The notes under the pieces: generated by a model | Told to the model about the DNA's origin: nothing | Databases searched by the model: none | The model's input: the letters and a program-made list of their open reading frames with translations, nothing else | Position numbers and translations under genes: made by a program | Shown: positions 7,475-16,882 of the stretch, in pieces | Layout of the letters: the number at the start of each line of letters is the position of its first letter | How positions within the stretch are numbered: the first letter of the stretch is position 1 | Assembly (NCBI GenBank): GCA_025548565.1 | Contig: JAJLPB010000005.1 | Location: 1-64,000 of the forward strand | Direction of reading: 5' to 3' | Source of the DNA: Rugamonas sp. A1-17 | GTDB lineage: Bacteria; Pseudomonadota; Gammaproteobacteria; Burkholderiales; Burkholderiaceae_D | Length of the DNA: 64,000 nucleotides

Positions 7475-9589
7475 ATGACCATCAGCCGCCGCAAATTCCT
7501 CCGCTACGCCGCCGGCGCCAGCGCCACCTCCATGTTCCCCGACCTGATCCGGCAGGCGCTGGCGGTGCCCGCCAACAACGCCACCGGCACGCTGGCCGAT
7601 GTGCAGCACGTGGTCATCTTCATGCAGGAGAACCGCTCCTTCGACCATTACTTCGGCACCTTGTCCGGCGTGCGCGGCTTCGGCGATCCGCGCGCCATCG
7701 ACCTGCCCGGCGGCCGTCCGGTCTGGTACCAGCCGGACAACGCGGGCGGCTACGTGCTGCCGTTCCACTTCGACGCCAAGAACACCAGCGCGCTGTCGGT
7801 CGGCACCAACCACTCGTGGAAGGGATCGCAGGCCACCTGGCAGGGCTGGGACGCGTGGGTCAAGCAAAAGACGCCGCAGACCATGGGCTATTTCGACCGT
7901 GGCGACCTGCCGTTCTACTACGCGCTGGCGGACGCCTTCACCATCTGCGACGCGTATCACTGCTCGGTGTTCGGCGCCACCGATCCCAACCGCATGTACT
8001 CGCTGACCGGCAGCAGCCAGGGATGGCTGGACTCCATGGGCAGCCTGTACAACGTCAGCGCGGCCGGCTACTACAACAACGATCCGGCGCTGGACAACAT
8101 CAGTCCCAGCGTCACCGCCACCGCGCCCACGTGGCGCACCTATGCCGAGGTGCTGGAGGCCAACCAGGTCAGCTGGAAGGTCTACCAGGAATGGGATAAC
8201 TACGGCGACAACTACCTGGCCTACTTCCGCAACTTCCGCGTCAACGCCGACGGCAGCCGGCTCGATCCCAACTCGCCGCTGTACCGCAAGGCCCGCACGC
8301 TGGCGCCCGGTTCCACGGCCGCCAACTCCACCGGCACCACCGGCGACTGGCTGGTCAATTCCTTCGCCGACGACGTGCGCAACAACCGCCTGCCGCAGGT
8401 GTCGTGGATCTGCTCGCCCAACGACTATACCGAGCATGCGCCCAATTCGCCCAACGCCGGCGAGAACATCACAGCGCGTCTGCTGGCCGCGCTGGTGGCC
8501 AATCCCGAGGTGTGGTCCAAGACCGTGTTCCTGTTGATGTACGATGAAAACGACGGCTTCTTCGACCACGTGCCATCCGACCTGGCGCCGCTCAATCCCG
8601 GCATGGGCCGGACCACGCTGGCCGACATCGGCACATACGAAAGCTACCGGGGCGAGCCGATGGGGCTGGGCCCGCGCGTGCCGATGCTGGTGATCTCGCC
8701 GTGGAGCAAGGGCGGGCGCGTGTGCTCGCAGTTGTTCGACCACACGTCCAAGCTGCGCTTCCTGGAGGAGTGGCTGGTGGCCGGCCTCGGCAAGGATCGC
8801 GCGAGCGTCCAGTGCGACCTGATCTCGCCGTGGCGCCGCGCCGTGTGCGGCGACCTCACCTCGGCCTTCGACTTCAGCGCGCCCAACAGCAACTGGCCGG
8901 CCAGCGTGCCGAAGACGGCGGCGTATCAGCGCGTGTCCGGCAAGCCGTATCCGATGCCGCCGGCGGTGCAGAGCCTGCCGAGGCAGGAGGTCGGCGCGGC
9001 CGGCCCGCGCGTGGCCTGCGCGCTGCCGTATGAGCTGGCGACCCAGGGCCGCGTGGCCAGCGCGCGCCAGTTCGAACTGAGCTTCGCCAACAGCGGCAAG
9101 GCCGGCGCGGCCTTCATCGTGTATTCCAGCCTGCGCGCGGATGGACCGTGGTACTACACGGTCGAGGGCGGCAAGCGGATCGAGCATGAGGTGTGGAACT
9201 GGAACACCGGCAATTACGAACTGAGCGTGCGCGGCGCCAATGGCTACCTGCGTCAGTTCAAGGGCGCGTTCGGCGCCGCGCGGCCGGAACTGCACACCAG
9301 CTACGACCGCAGCCAGGGCGGCATCGCGCTGGTGCTGTCGAACCAGGAAGGCTTGCATGCCTGTAGCTTCACCATCACCGACAATGCCTATGGCGCGCGG
9401 CCGGCCACCCACCGCGTGGCGGCCGGCGCCACTTTGTCGGTTCTGCGCAACCTGTCGGGCAGCTTCGGCTGGTATGACTTCAGTGTTACTAGCGACGCCG
9501 ATCCGCAATGGCTGCGCCGCGCGGCAGGCCATGTGGAAACAGGGCGCGCCAGTCGCACGGACCCGATGATAGGCTTCCAACGCGGTTAG
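7475..9589 (+). CDS. Phosphocholine-type phospholipase C (Tat-exported)
   Basis: A 704-residue member of the bacterial acid-phosphatase-like phospholipase C family (PlcH/PlcN type), which hydrolyses phosphatidylcholine or sphingomyelin and can feed phosphate or choline scavenging. It has a twin-arginine signal SRRKFLR at residues 4-10. The phosphoesterase core begins VVIFMQENRSFDHYFG and includes ENDGFFDHV. Two C-terminal family repeats follow from about residue 500. The ATG at 7475 follows GAGAGAG. There is no adjacent chaperone gene. Whether it is the haemolytic or the non-haemolytic type cannot be told by eye. Confidence 0.9.
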   Translation: MTISRRKFLRYAAGASATSMFPDLIRQALAVPANNATGTLADVQHVVIFMQENRSFDHYFGTLSGVRGFGDPRAIDLPGGRPVWYQPDNAGGYVLPFHFDAKNTSALSVGTNHSWKGSQATWQGWDAWVKQKTPQTMGYFDRGDLPFYYALADAFTICDAYHCSVFGATDPNRMYSLTGSSQGWLDSMGSLYNVSAAGYYNNDPALDNISPSVTATAPTWRTYAEVLEANQVSWKVYQEWDNYGDNYLAYFRNFRVNADGSRLDPNSPLYRKARTLAPGSTAANSTGTTGDWLVNSFADDVRNNRLPQVSWICSPNDYTEHAPNSPNAGENITARLLAALVANPEVWSKTVFLLMYDENDGFFDHVPSDLAPLNPGMGRTTLADIGTYESYRGEPMGLGPRVPMLVISPWSKGGRVCSQLFDHTSKLRFLEEWLVAGLGKDRASVQCDLISPWRRAVCGDLTSAFDFSAPNSNWPASVPKTAAYQRVSGKPYPMPPAVQSLPRQEVGAAGPRVACALPYELATQGRVASARQFELSFANSGKAGAAFIVYSSLRADGPWYYTVEGGKRIEHEVWNWNTGNYELSVRGANGYLRQFKGAFGAARPELHTSYDRSQGGIALVLSNQEGLHACSFTITDNAYGARPATHRVAAGATLSVLRNLSGSFGWYDFSVTSDADPQWLRRAAGHVETGRASRTDPMIGFQRG

Positions 9590-9597
9590 CATGGCAT

Positions 9598-9620
9598 GGC
9601 GCGCGGCGCCGCCGCGCGCC
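9598..9620 (+). terminator. Possible terminator hairpin after phospholipase C
   Basis: GGCGCGCGGC (9598-9607) and GCCGCGCGCC (9611-9620) form a 10-bp GC stem with a 3-base loop, 9 bases after the stop codon. No U-run follows, so intrinsic termination is uncertain. Confidence 0.4.
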
Positions 9621-9680
9621 GGCGAAATGTGAATTTGTAGCCACGCCGTCGACATCGAATTGATTGACCTGTGGAATGTG

Positions 9681-9762
9681 CTGACGGACAATCTCCGTCA
9701 GCAACAGGCAACTCGTACATAACAAAAATACTGCGTAACAGGGCGTCAAACTTGATTTGACG
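9681..9762 (+). promoter_or_regulatory. Two perfect hairpins in the chemoreceptor upstream region
   Basis: CTGACGGA (9681-9688) pairs with TCCGTCAG (9694-9701), and CGTCAAA (9744-9750) pairs with TTTGACG (9756-9762). The 5-base loops make them good RNA hairpins or protein-binding dyads. They lie 120-200 bases before the chemoreceptor start. No clear sigma-28 promoter was found. Confidence 0.35.
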
Positions 9763-9880
9763 GCAGCTTTTATTTTTCGATCAGTTAGTCGAGATGTGCG
9801 CGCACATTCCAATATCTCCTCCAGCACACCGGCGCGCGCCCGAGCCATCTCTCATGACATAACGTTCCTACTAGGGAGAA

Positions 9881-11779
9881 ATGATGTTTGCAAATATGAA
9901 GGTGGCGACCCGCCTGGGTCTGGGGTTTGGCGCCGTGCTGGTTTTGCTGTTGATCCTGGCGGTGGTGAGCACGATGCGCATGGCGGCCGTCAACGATGGC
10001 TTCCGGCGCATCATGGACGACCGCTACCCCAAGGTGGTGATGGCGAAAGATAATATCCGCTACACGATAGACAGCGGCCGCCAGCTGCGCAGCATGCTGC
10101 TTGCCACCAGCGACGAGGAGCGGGAAAAATTCCGGCGGCTGGTCGAGGCCGATCGCGGCAAGATCGCCGAGACGATGGACAAGATCGACAAGCTGATCAG
10201 CAGCGAGAAGGGCCGCCAGCTGTTCAAGGACATCAACGTCAAGAGCGAGGTGATGACAGCAAAATACGATCAGCTGTACGCGCTGTCCAAGAGCGATCCG
10301 AAGAAGGCGATCGATTTTGTGAAGACCGATTTCGCGGAGGCCAACAACGCTTACGCGAATGCGTTGGAGGCGCTGTCCAAGCTGCAGGGCGACCTGATGG
10401 ACACGGAAGCCCAGAAGGCCGATGAAACCTATCTGGAAACGCGCAAAGTGGTGATCCTGCTGTCGATCGCCGCCGTGCTGATCGGCGGCGTGATCGCGTG
10501 GCTGATCACGCGGGACCTGGTCAAGCGCCTCGGTGGCGAGCCGGTCTATGCGGCCGATCTGATGGAGCGCGTCTCCAAGGGCGACCTGAGCTGCGAAGTG
10601 CAACTCAAGCGCGACGACCACAGCAGCATGCTGTACGCCGTCAGCGAGATGATCGCCAAGCTGCGCCGGGTGGTCGAGGGCCAGCGCGCGCTGGTGCAAG
10701 CCGCCAACCGCGGCAACTTCGATGTGCGCGTGGACCTGACCGGCATGGCCGGCTTCCAGCAGGAGATGGGCGAGAGCCTGAACCAGTTGGCCGGCACCAC
10801 CGGCGCCAGCATCGCCGACGTGGTGCGGGTGATGGGCGCGATGTCCGAAGGCGACCTGACCAAGACCATCGACAAGCCCTACGAGGGCGCGTTCGGCGAA
10901 CTGAAGGAATACACCAACAACACGGTGGCCAAGCTGGCGCAGGTGGTCAGCGAAGTCAACAACAGCGCCGAGGGCCTGGCCGCCGCGTCCGAGGAAGTCA
11001 GCGCGACGTCGCAGTCGCTGGCGCAGGCGGCCAGCGAGCAGGCCTCCAGCGTGGAGGAGACCTCGGCCTCGGTCGAGCAGATGACCGCGTCGGTGGCGCA
11101 GAACACGGACAACGCCAAGGTCACCGACGCCATGGCCAGCCGCGCCGCCAACGAGGCGAGCGAGGGCGGCGACGCGGTGCGCTCGACGGTGGCGGCCATG
11201 AAGCAGATCGCGGCCAAGGTCCTGATCATCGACGACATCGCCTACCAGACCAACCTGCTGGCCTTGAACGCGGCCATCGAAGCGGCCCGCGCGGGCGAAC
11301 ACGGCAAGGGCTTCGCGGTGGTGGCGGCGGAGGTGCGCAAGCTCGCCGAGCGCAGCCAGGTGGCGGCGCAGGAAATCGGCCAGGTGGCCAGCGGCAGCGT
11401 GGAACTGGCCGAGCGGGCCGGCCAGATGCTGGGCGCGATGGTGCCCAACATTAAGAAGACCTCCGACCTGGTGCAGGAAATCACGGCGGCATCGGAGGAG
11501 CAATCGTCCGGGCTGGCACAGATCAATTCTGCGATCAGCCAGCTGAGCCAGACCACGCAGCAGAACGCTTCGGGCTCCGAGGAACTGGCGGCCACGGCGG
11601 AGCAGATGAGCAGCCAGGCGGAGGAGCTGCAACAGACCATGGGCTTCTTCATCCTGAACGGTTCCGGCCCGCGCCCCGCGCGCAACCGCAACGCGGCCAA
11701 CACCGGCCGCATGCGGCCGGCGGCGCTGCGCGCCATCAACGCCGAGGAGCCCGACGAATCGCAGTTCGTGCGTTACTGA
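9881..11779 (+). CDS. Methyl-accepting chemotaxis protein
   Basis: A 632-residue inner-membrane chemoreceptor. The first membrane helix spans about residues 13-33 and a four-helix-bundle-like periplasmic domain reaches to about 185. The second helix ([20 protein letters not shown]) ends near 208, followed by HAMP-type segments ([23 protein letters not shown]). The cytoplasmic signalling hairpin carries the highly conserved [20 protein letters not shown]. It would relay ligand binding to CheA/CheW. No che genes are near. The tail ends in QFVRY and has no NWETF-type CheR/CheB tether. The ATG at 9881 follows AGGGAG, and the second methionine codon is an alternative. Confidence 0.93.
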   Translation: MMFANMKVATRLGLGFGAVLVLLLILAVVSTMRMAAVNDGFRRIMDDRYPKVVMAKDNIRYTIDSGRQLRSMLLATSDEEREKFRRLVEADRGKIAETMDKIDKLISSEKGRQLFKDINVKSEVMTAKYDQLYALSKSDPKKAIDFVKTDFAEANNAYANALEALSKLQGDLMDTEAQKADETYLETRKVVILLSIAAVLIGGVIAWLITRDLVKRLGGEPVYAADLMERVSKGDLSCEVQLKRDDHSSMLYAVSEMIAKLRRVVEGQRALVQAANRGNFDVRVDLTGMAGFQQEMGESLNQLAGTTGASIADVVRVMGAMSEGDLTKTIDKPYEGAFGELKEYTNNTVAKLAQVVSEVNNSAEGLAAASEEVSATSQSLAQAASEQASSVEETSASVEQMTASVAQNTDNAKVTDAMASRAANEASEGGDAVRSTVAAMKQIAAKVLIIDDIAYQTNLLALNAAIEAARAGEHGKGFAVVAAEVRKLAERSQVAAQEIGQVASGSVELAERAGQMLGAMVPNIKKTSDLVQEITAASEEQSSGLAQINSAISQLSQTTQQNASGSEELAATAEQMSSQAEELQQTMGFFILNGSGPRPARNRNAANTGRMRPAALRAINAEEPDESQFVRY

Positions 11780-11786
11780 GCCGCCG

Positions 11787-12041
11787 TCAGCTCCTTCCCG
11801 CCGGCCCCGCCTTGAGCGAGGCCACAATAGCCTGCGCCGCCGCTTCCGCCGCGGCGCAGGCGCTTTCGGCGTCGGCGAACTGCTGGACCGCCGCCACCCG
11901 GTGCTTGCGCCGGACATTCAAACGATGCATCGGCGACCCCGACGGCGCGAACACCGCGACGTAGGCGCCCCACAGCTTGCAGCCCTCCAAGCGTTCCGCT
12001 GAAAACTCGATTTCAAAGTTGTCGATGTACTTGGTGGGCAC
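11787..12041 (-). CDS. Small protein of unknown function (84 aa)
   Basis: This short gene begins with GTG at 12041, preceded at 5 bases by GGAGG, a strong ribosome binding site that decides the start. The product begins with PTKYIDNFEIEFSAERLEGCKLWGAYVAVF, a sandwich-like strand pattern, and ends with an alanine-rich helix (ADAESACAAAEAAAQAIVASL). It has no signal peptide and no recognised family. It is convergent with the chemoreceptor gene and divergent from the MFS gene. The longer minus-strand frame through the MFS gene is a shadow. Confidence 0.6.
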   Translation of the reverse strand: MPTKYIDNFEIEFSAERLEGCKLWGAYVAVFAPSGSPMHRLNVRRKHRVAAVQQFADAESACAAAEAAAQAIVASLKAGPAGRS

Positions 12042-12155
12042 GGCTACCTCCGCGAAGACTGGCGATACCCCACCAATGTACGCGCTCCGGGCCGGTAATG
12101 TCGCGCAGTTTCTGTAATCCGTTACAATCGGGACAATATCGACATCTCGCCAACA

Positions 12156-13325
12156 ATGACCAACTCCCCGAATGTGCGGCGCCGTTCCCTGATCGCCGCT
12201 TGCAGCGCGCACGCCATCCACGATGGCCTGACCGATGTGATCTACGTGCTGCTGCCCGTGTGGCAGGCGCAATTCGCGATCAGCCTGGCGATGGTGGGCC
12301 TGCTGCGCGGCGCCTACTCGGGCATGATGGCGGGCTTCCAGTTGCTGGCCAGCCGCATGGCGAAACGCTGGGGACGCGAGCGCATGCTGATCGGCGGCAC
12401 GGCGCTGGCCGGCATCGCGTACTTGATCTCGGGCATGGCCGGCGGCCTGGCGGTGCTGCTGATTTCGCTGCTGCTCGGCGGCCTGGGCGCCAGCACCCAG
12501 CATCCGCTGGCCTCGTCCATCGTCACCGACACGCACGAGGCGGGCGGCGGCGTGAAGGAGGCGCTGGCGCAATACAACTTTGCCGGCGACATCGGCAAGA
12601 CGCTGGTGCCGGGCGCGGTCGGCCTGCTGCTGGTGGTGGTGAGCTGGCAGGCCAGCGTGGTGCTGATCGGCTGCCTCGGCCTGGCGGCGGCGGTGCTGCT
12701 GTGGTGGCTGCTGCCGACGGCGGCGGAGTCGGCCCATCATCGGGCGCAGTCGGCCAAGGTGGTGGCTGGCAAGGGCTCGGCCAGCGGCCTGCGCGCGCTC
12801 ATCATGACCGGCATGCTCGACAGCGCGGTACGCATGGGCTTCCTGACCTTCCTGCCGTTCCTGTTGCAGAGCAAGGGCGCCGGCACCGCCGGCATCGGCC
12901 TGGCCTTGTCGCTGCTGTTTGTCGGCGGCGCTTTCGGCAAGCTCTCCTGCGGCTACCTGGGCGCGCGCATCGGCATGATGAAGACGGTGTGGATCACCGA
13001 GTCCGCCACGGCGCTGCTGATCCTGCTGTCGGTGTGGCTGCCGCTGACGGCCATGATGGCCATGCTGCCGCTGCTGGGGCTGGCGCTGAACGGCACCTCG
13101 TCGGTGTTGTACGGCACGGTGCCGGAACTGGCGGCCGCGGGCAAGCGCGAGCAGGCGTTTGCGCGCTTCTATACCGCCACCATCGGCGGCGGCGCGCTGG
13201 CGCCGGTGCTGTTCGGCCGGCTCGGCGACGTGGCCGGCGTGCCCAACGCGCTGATGGCGCTGGCGGCCTTGCTGCTGCTGACGCTGCCTTTGTCGTACCG
13301 GGTACAGAAGTCGCTGGACGGCTGA
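12156..13325 (+). CDS. MFS transporter, fosmidomycin-resistance-like
   Basis: A 389-residue major facilitator protein with about 12 hydrophobic segments. The opening HAIHDGLTDVIYVLLPVW resembles the Fsr (fosmidomycin resistance) branch. The cytoplasmic loop between helices 2 and 3 (ASRMAKRWGRERMLIGG) is a degenerate form of the MFS signature. It probably exports a small molecule, but the substrate is unknown. It lies directly upstream of the xyloglucan locus on the same strand, but a separate promoter with the shared operator follows it, so it is probably not part of that regulon. Confidence 0.85.
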   Translation: MTNSPNVRRRSLIAACSAHAIHDGLTDVIYVLLPVWQAQFAISLAMVGLLRGAYSGMMAGFQLLASRMAKRWGRERMLIGGTALAGIAYLISGMAGGLAVLLISLLLGGLGASTQHPLASSIVTDTHEAGGGVKEALAQYNFAGDIGKTLVPGAVGLLLVVVSWQASVVLIGCLGLAAAVLLWWLLPTAAESAHHRAQSAKVVAGKGSASGLRALIMTGMLDSAVRMGFLTFLPFLLQSKGAGTAGIGLALSLLFVGGAFGKLSCGYLGARIGMMKTVWITESATALLILLSVWLPLTAMMAMLPLLGLALNGTSSVLYGTVPELAAAGKREQAFARFYTATIGGGALAPVLFGRLGDVAGVPNALMALAALLLLTLPLSYRVQKSLDG

Positions 13326-13350
13326 ACCGCCGTGAATTTCATTGGCCCCG

Positions 13351-13395
13351 TTGGTGATTTTCGTAATTGCTAGGCCCGCGGGTAACTTGCAGAAT
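13351..13395 (+). promoter_or_regulatory. Shared xylan/xylose operator-promoter, copy A
   Basis: The element TTGGTGATTTTCGTAATTGC occupies 13351-13370. Its last bases form a -35 box TTGCTA (13367-13372), which lies 17 bases from CAGAAT (13390-13395) as -10 box. The same arrangement recurs at 18146 and 25761. This copy drives the esterase-GH74 gene. An activator bound across the -35 box is the simplest reading, and the XylR-like protein at 16883 is the candidate. Confidence 0.75.
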
Positions 13396-13429
13396 GTAGC
13401 GACAAAAAATCTCAACGAGACAATCCCCC

Positions 13430-16400
13430 ATGACCTCTACCCACTGGCGCCTGGCATTCTGCCTGGCCGCGGCATCGGCGTCCGCTTGCGCGGCGCCGGT
13501 GAACGACCTGAACGTTTATGCCGGCCGCCCGCAGCCTTCATGGCATCTCACGCTCACCGGCCTGGACGTGAACATGAAGATGGATGGCGCCAGCGCCGTG
13601 ATCCCGCCGTCAACCGCGATTCCGGCGAGCCACGTCAGCGCCAGCCAGGACGGCAAGGCGCTGACGCTGAACTTCAAGGATTCCTGGTACGCCGGCGTGC
13701 GGCTGGAGGGCGGCACGCCGCTCGACCTGCGGCCGTATCTGGCGCATGGCGTGCTGGCGCTGGATGTCAAGGTCGCGGACATGGAGGAGGGCGGTCTGGG
13801 CATCGCGGTCGGCTGCGGCGACAATTGCCAGCGCAACGTGCCCTTCATGTTGCCGGCGCGGGCCATGGCCGGCAAGGGCTGGCAGCACGTGGTGCTGGCC
13901 ATGAGCTGCTTCGTGCACGACGGCGACGACTTCAGCGCCATCCCCCAGCCCTTCGTGCTCAACGCGAACGGTACCGGCGTGGTTTCGGTGGCCAACATCC
14001 GCTACCAGGCCAGCGGCAAGCCCAACGCCAGCTGCCCGGACTACCGCACCGTGTCGGTCACGCCGGACAAGCTGAACGAACCGTGGTCGATCAAGTGGTG
14101 GACCCCGCGCCACGAGAAGAAGGTGGCCGAGGCGCAGGCGCTGGGCAAGTCGGCCCAGGTGGTGTTCATCGGCGATTCGATCACCGAGGGCTGGGAGAAG
14201 AGCGGCGCGCCGGTCTGGGAGCGCAACTACAAGCCGATGAACGGCCTGGCGCTGGGCTTCGGCGGCGACCGCACCGAGAACGTGCTGTGGCGCCTGCTGC
14301 ATGGCGAGGTGGATGGCATCGCGCCCAAGGTCGCGGTGCTGATGTTCGGGACCAATAACACCGGCCATCGCCATGAGGATCCGAAGCTGACCGCCGCCGG
14401 CATCCGGCGCGATATCGACGAGCTGCGCCACCGCCTGCCGGACACCAAGATCCTGCTGCTGGCGATCTTCCCGCGCGGCGAGAAGCCGGACGACGAGCTG
14501 CGCCAGCTGAACGAGAAGGTCAACGGCATCATCGCCGGCTTTGCCGACAACCAGCACATCTACTTCCTCAACATCAACCAGGCCTTCCTGGCGCCGGACG
14601 GCACGCTGTCGCGCGACATCATGCCCGACCTGCTGCACCCGAACGAGAAGGGCTACGAGATCTGGGCCAAGGCCATGGCGCCGACGCTCAAGCGGCTGAT
14701 GGGCGGCGGCGAGTCCTACGCGTGGGACAACGTCGCCATCGGCGGCAGCGGTTATGTCTCCGGCATCGTCACCAGCAAGGCCGAGAAGGGCCTGGTCTAC
14801 GTGCGCACCGACGTCGGCGGCGCCTACCGCTGGGACGGCGCAGCGCAGCGCTGGATACCGTTGCTCGACTGGGTGTCCGACAAGCAGACCGGCTTGCTCG
14901 GCGTGGAGTCGATCGCCATTGATCCGAATGCGCCGTCCAAGGTGTACCTGTCCGCCGGCATCGCCTATCTGAACGGCGGCGCCAGCGCGATCCTGAAATC
15001 CAGCGATTACGGCAAGACCTTCACCAAGGTCGACGTGACCAGCCAGTTCAAGGTGCACGGCAATGGCCTGGGCCGCGGCACCGGCGAGCGGTTGCAGGTG
15101 GACCCGGTCAACGGCAAGATCCTCTACATCGGCACGCGCGCCGACGGCATGTTCAAGAGCGCGGACGAAGGCCTGAGCTGGCAGCACCTGGACGGCCTGC
15201 CGGTGGCGGCCACGCCCAACCGCAACGGCGTGGGCTTCGTGCTGCTGGACCCGGCCAGCGCGGCCGGCGGCGCCACGCAGCGCATCTTCGCCGGCGTGTC
15301 GCGCTACGGCTCGGTGGGCGCGAATATGTATATGTCCAACGACGGCGGCAAGACCTTCGCGGCGATGAACGGCGGCCCGGCCGCCTTGATCCCGCAGCGC
15401 GCGGTGCTGGCCAAGGGCAGCCTGGTGGTGGTTTACGCCAATGGCGTCGGCCCGCATGGCGACAAGCACGGCGAGGACATGGACCAGGGCCAGGTGTGGA
15501 AGTACGATATCGCCTCCGCCAGGTGGAGCAATATCTCGCCGCCGCTGAACCGCGCCTACGCCGGCATCACGGTCGATCCGGGCAACGAGGACCGCATGCT
15601 GGTCTCCACCACCAACTATTACCGCAAGCCGCACACGATGGGCGACCAGTTCTTTGAAACGCTGGACGGCGGCAAGAGCTGGAAGAGCGTGGTCGACCAG
15701 GGCGTGCGCATCGACCCCAACGGCGTGAGCTGGATCGCGGGCAGCTTCATGCACTGGGCCACCAGCATCGAGTTCGATCCCTTCGACACGCGCACGGTGA
15801 TGGTCGTCTCCGGCAACGGCATCTTCAAGACGAGCGACATCCACGCCACGCCGGCGGTGTGGAAGTTCGAGGACAAGGGCTTGGAGGAATCGGTGCCGCT
15901 GGATATGGTCAGCATTCCCGGCGGCCCGGCCATTTCCGCCATCGGCGACTACGACGGCTTCCGCCACACCGACGTCACCCAGTACGCGCCGATCCACACG
16001 CCGACCATGGGCACCACCTGGGGGCTGGACTACGCGGCCGCCAATCCCAACGTGGTGGCGCGCGTCGGCAGCGCGATGTACGTGTCGCGCGACATGGGCG
16101 TGAGCTGGAAGAAGACCGCCAGCCTGCAGGGCAAGCAGGGCCGCCTGGCGCTGAGCGCGGATGGCAAGGTGATCGTGCACAGCCCGGAAAAATCCGCCAC
16201 CAGCTACTATTCGGCCGACGGCGGCGACAGCTGGCGCGTGGCCCAGGGCCTGAACGGCGCGCGGCCGGTGGCCGACCCGGTCAACCCCCGCAAGTTCTAC
16301 GCCCTGAGCGGCGCCGCGCTGCTGGTCAGCACCGACGCCGGCGCCAGTTTCGCGCCGGCCGGCCGCCTGGCCGGCGCCAAGGGCTCGCAACTGGTGCGCG

Positions 16401-16771
16401 CGGCGCCCGGCCGTGAGGGCGACGTCTGGGTGGCGCTGTACGACGGCGGCCTGGCCCGATCCACCGATTCCGGCGCCACGTTCGCCAACCTGGCCAGTGT
16501 GGGCTATGCGGCGGCGGTCGGCTTCGGCAAGGCGGCGCCGGGCGCGAACTACCCGACGGTGTACATCTGGGGCTCGGTGGGCGGCGTGCGCGGCCTGTTC
16601 CGCTCCACCGACAGCGGCGCCAGCTGGTTACGTATTAATGACGACAATCATCAATATGGCGGTCCGGGCGATGCCCAATTTGTTATCGGAGATGCAAACA
16701 CCTATGGTGTGGTGTATATGAGCACGGCGGGCCGGGGCATAGTGACTGGCAAGCCGATTGTCGCCAATTAG
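13430..16771 (+). CDS. Fused SGNH/GDSL esterase and GH74 xyloglucanase
   Basis: A 1113-residue exported three-part enzyme. A signal peptide (residues 1-21) leads to a beta-sandwich domain to about 205, similar to the ExoP-like galactose-binding module of some glucosidases. An SGNH hydrolase follows at about 215-425 with GDSITEGW (nucleophile Ser250), FGGDR, GTNN (Asn309) and DLLHPN (Asp400, His403). From about 430 to the end lies a two-propeller GH74 endo-xyloglucanase. It opens with YVRTDVGGAYRW (Asp461) and has a second acidic motif IGDYDGF near Asp840. The likely role is deacetylation and backbone cleavage of xyloglucan outside the cell. The substrate is inferred from family and locus. Confidence 0.88.
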   Translation: MTSTHWRLAFCLAAASASACAAPVNDLNVYAGRPQPSWHLTLTGLDVNMKMDGASAVIPPSTAIPASHVSASQDGKALTLNFKDSWYAGVRLEGGTPLDLRPYLAHGVLALDVKVADMEEGGLGIAVGCGDNCQRNVPFMLPARAMAGKGWQHVVLAMSCFVHDGDDFSAIPQPFVLNANGTGVVSVANIRYQASGKPNASCPDYRTVSVTPDKLNEPWSIKWWTPRHEKKVAEAQALGKSAQVVFIGDSITEGWEKSGAPVWERNYKPMNGLALGFGGDRTENVLWRLLHGEVDGIAPKVAVLMFGTNNTGHRHEDPKLTAAGIRRDIDELRHRLPDTKILLLAIFPRGEKPDDELRQLNEKVNGIIAGFADNQHIYFLNINQAFLAPDGTLSRDIMPDLLHPNEKGYEIWAKAMAPTLKRLMGGGESYAWDNVAIGGSGYVSGIVTSKAEKGLVYVRTDVGGAYRWDGAAQRWIPLLDWVSDKQTGLLGVESIAIDPNAPSKVYLSAGIAYLNGGASAILKSSDYGKTFTKVDVTSQFKVHGNGLGRGTGERLQVDPVNGKILYIGTRADGMFKSADEGLSWQHLDGLPVAATPNRNGVGFVLLDPASAAGGATQRIFAGVSRYGSVGANMYMSNDGGKTFAAMNGGPAALIPQRAVLAKGSLVVVYANGVGPHGDKHGEDMDQGQVWKYDIASARWSNISPPLNRAYAGITVDPGNEDRMLVSTTNYYRKPHTMGDQFFETLDGGKSWKSVVDQGVRIDPNGVSWIAGSFMHWATSIEFDPFDTRTVMVVSGNGIFKTSDIHATPAVWKFEDKGLEESVPLDMVSIPGGPAISAIGDYDGFRHTDVTQYAPIHTPTMGTTWGLDYAAANPNVVARVGSAMYVSRDMGVSWKKTASLQGKQGRLALSADGKVIVHSPEKSATSYYSADGGDSWRVAQGLNGARPVADPVNPRKFYALSGAALLVSTDAGASFAPAGRLAGAKGSQLVRAAPGREGDVWVALYDGGLARSTDSGATFANLASVGYAAAVGFGKAAPGANYPTVYIWGSVGGVRGLFRSTDSGASWLRINDDNHQYGGPGDAQFVIGDANTYGVVYMSTAGRGIVTGKPIVAN

Positions 16772-16882
16772 GGACGTGATCGCCTTTTTCATCGGTGTAT
16801 GATCGGAAACATGCCACAATACCCGGCACATCCCGCAGAGGATGTGTCGAGACGTGCTGTACCGAGATTGAGGTCGTTGAAA

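Noticed and set aside
7424..9691. A 755-codon minus-strand frame opposite phospholipase C
   Set aside because: Antisense shadow of a well-recognised gene, with low-complexity His/Arg-rich translation.
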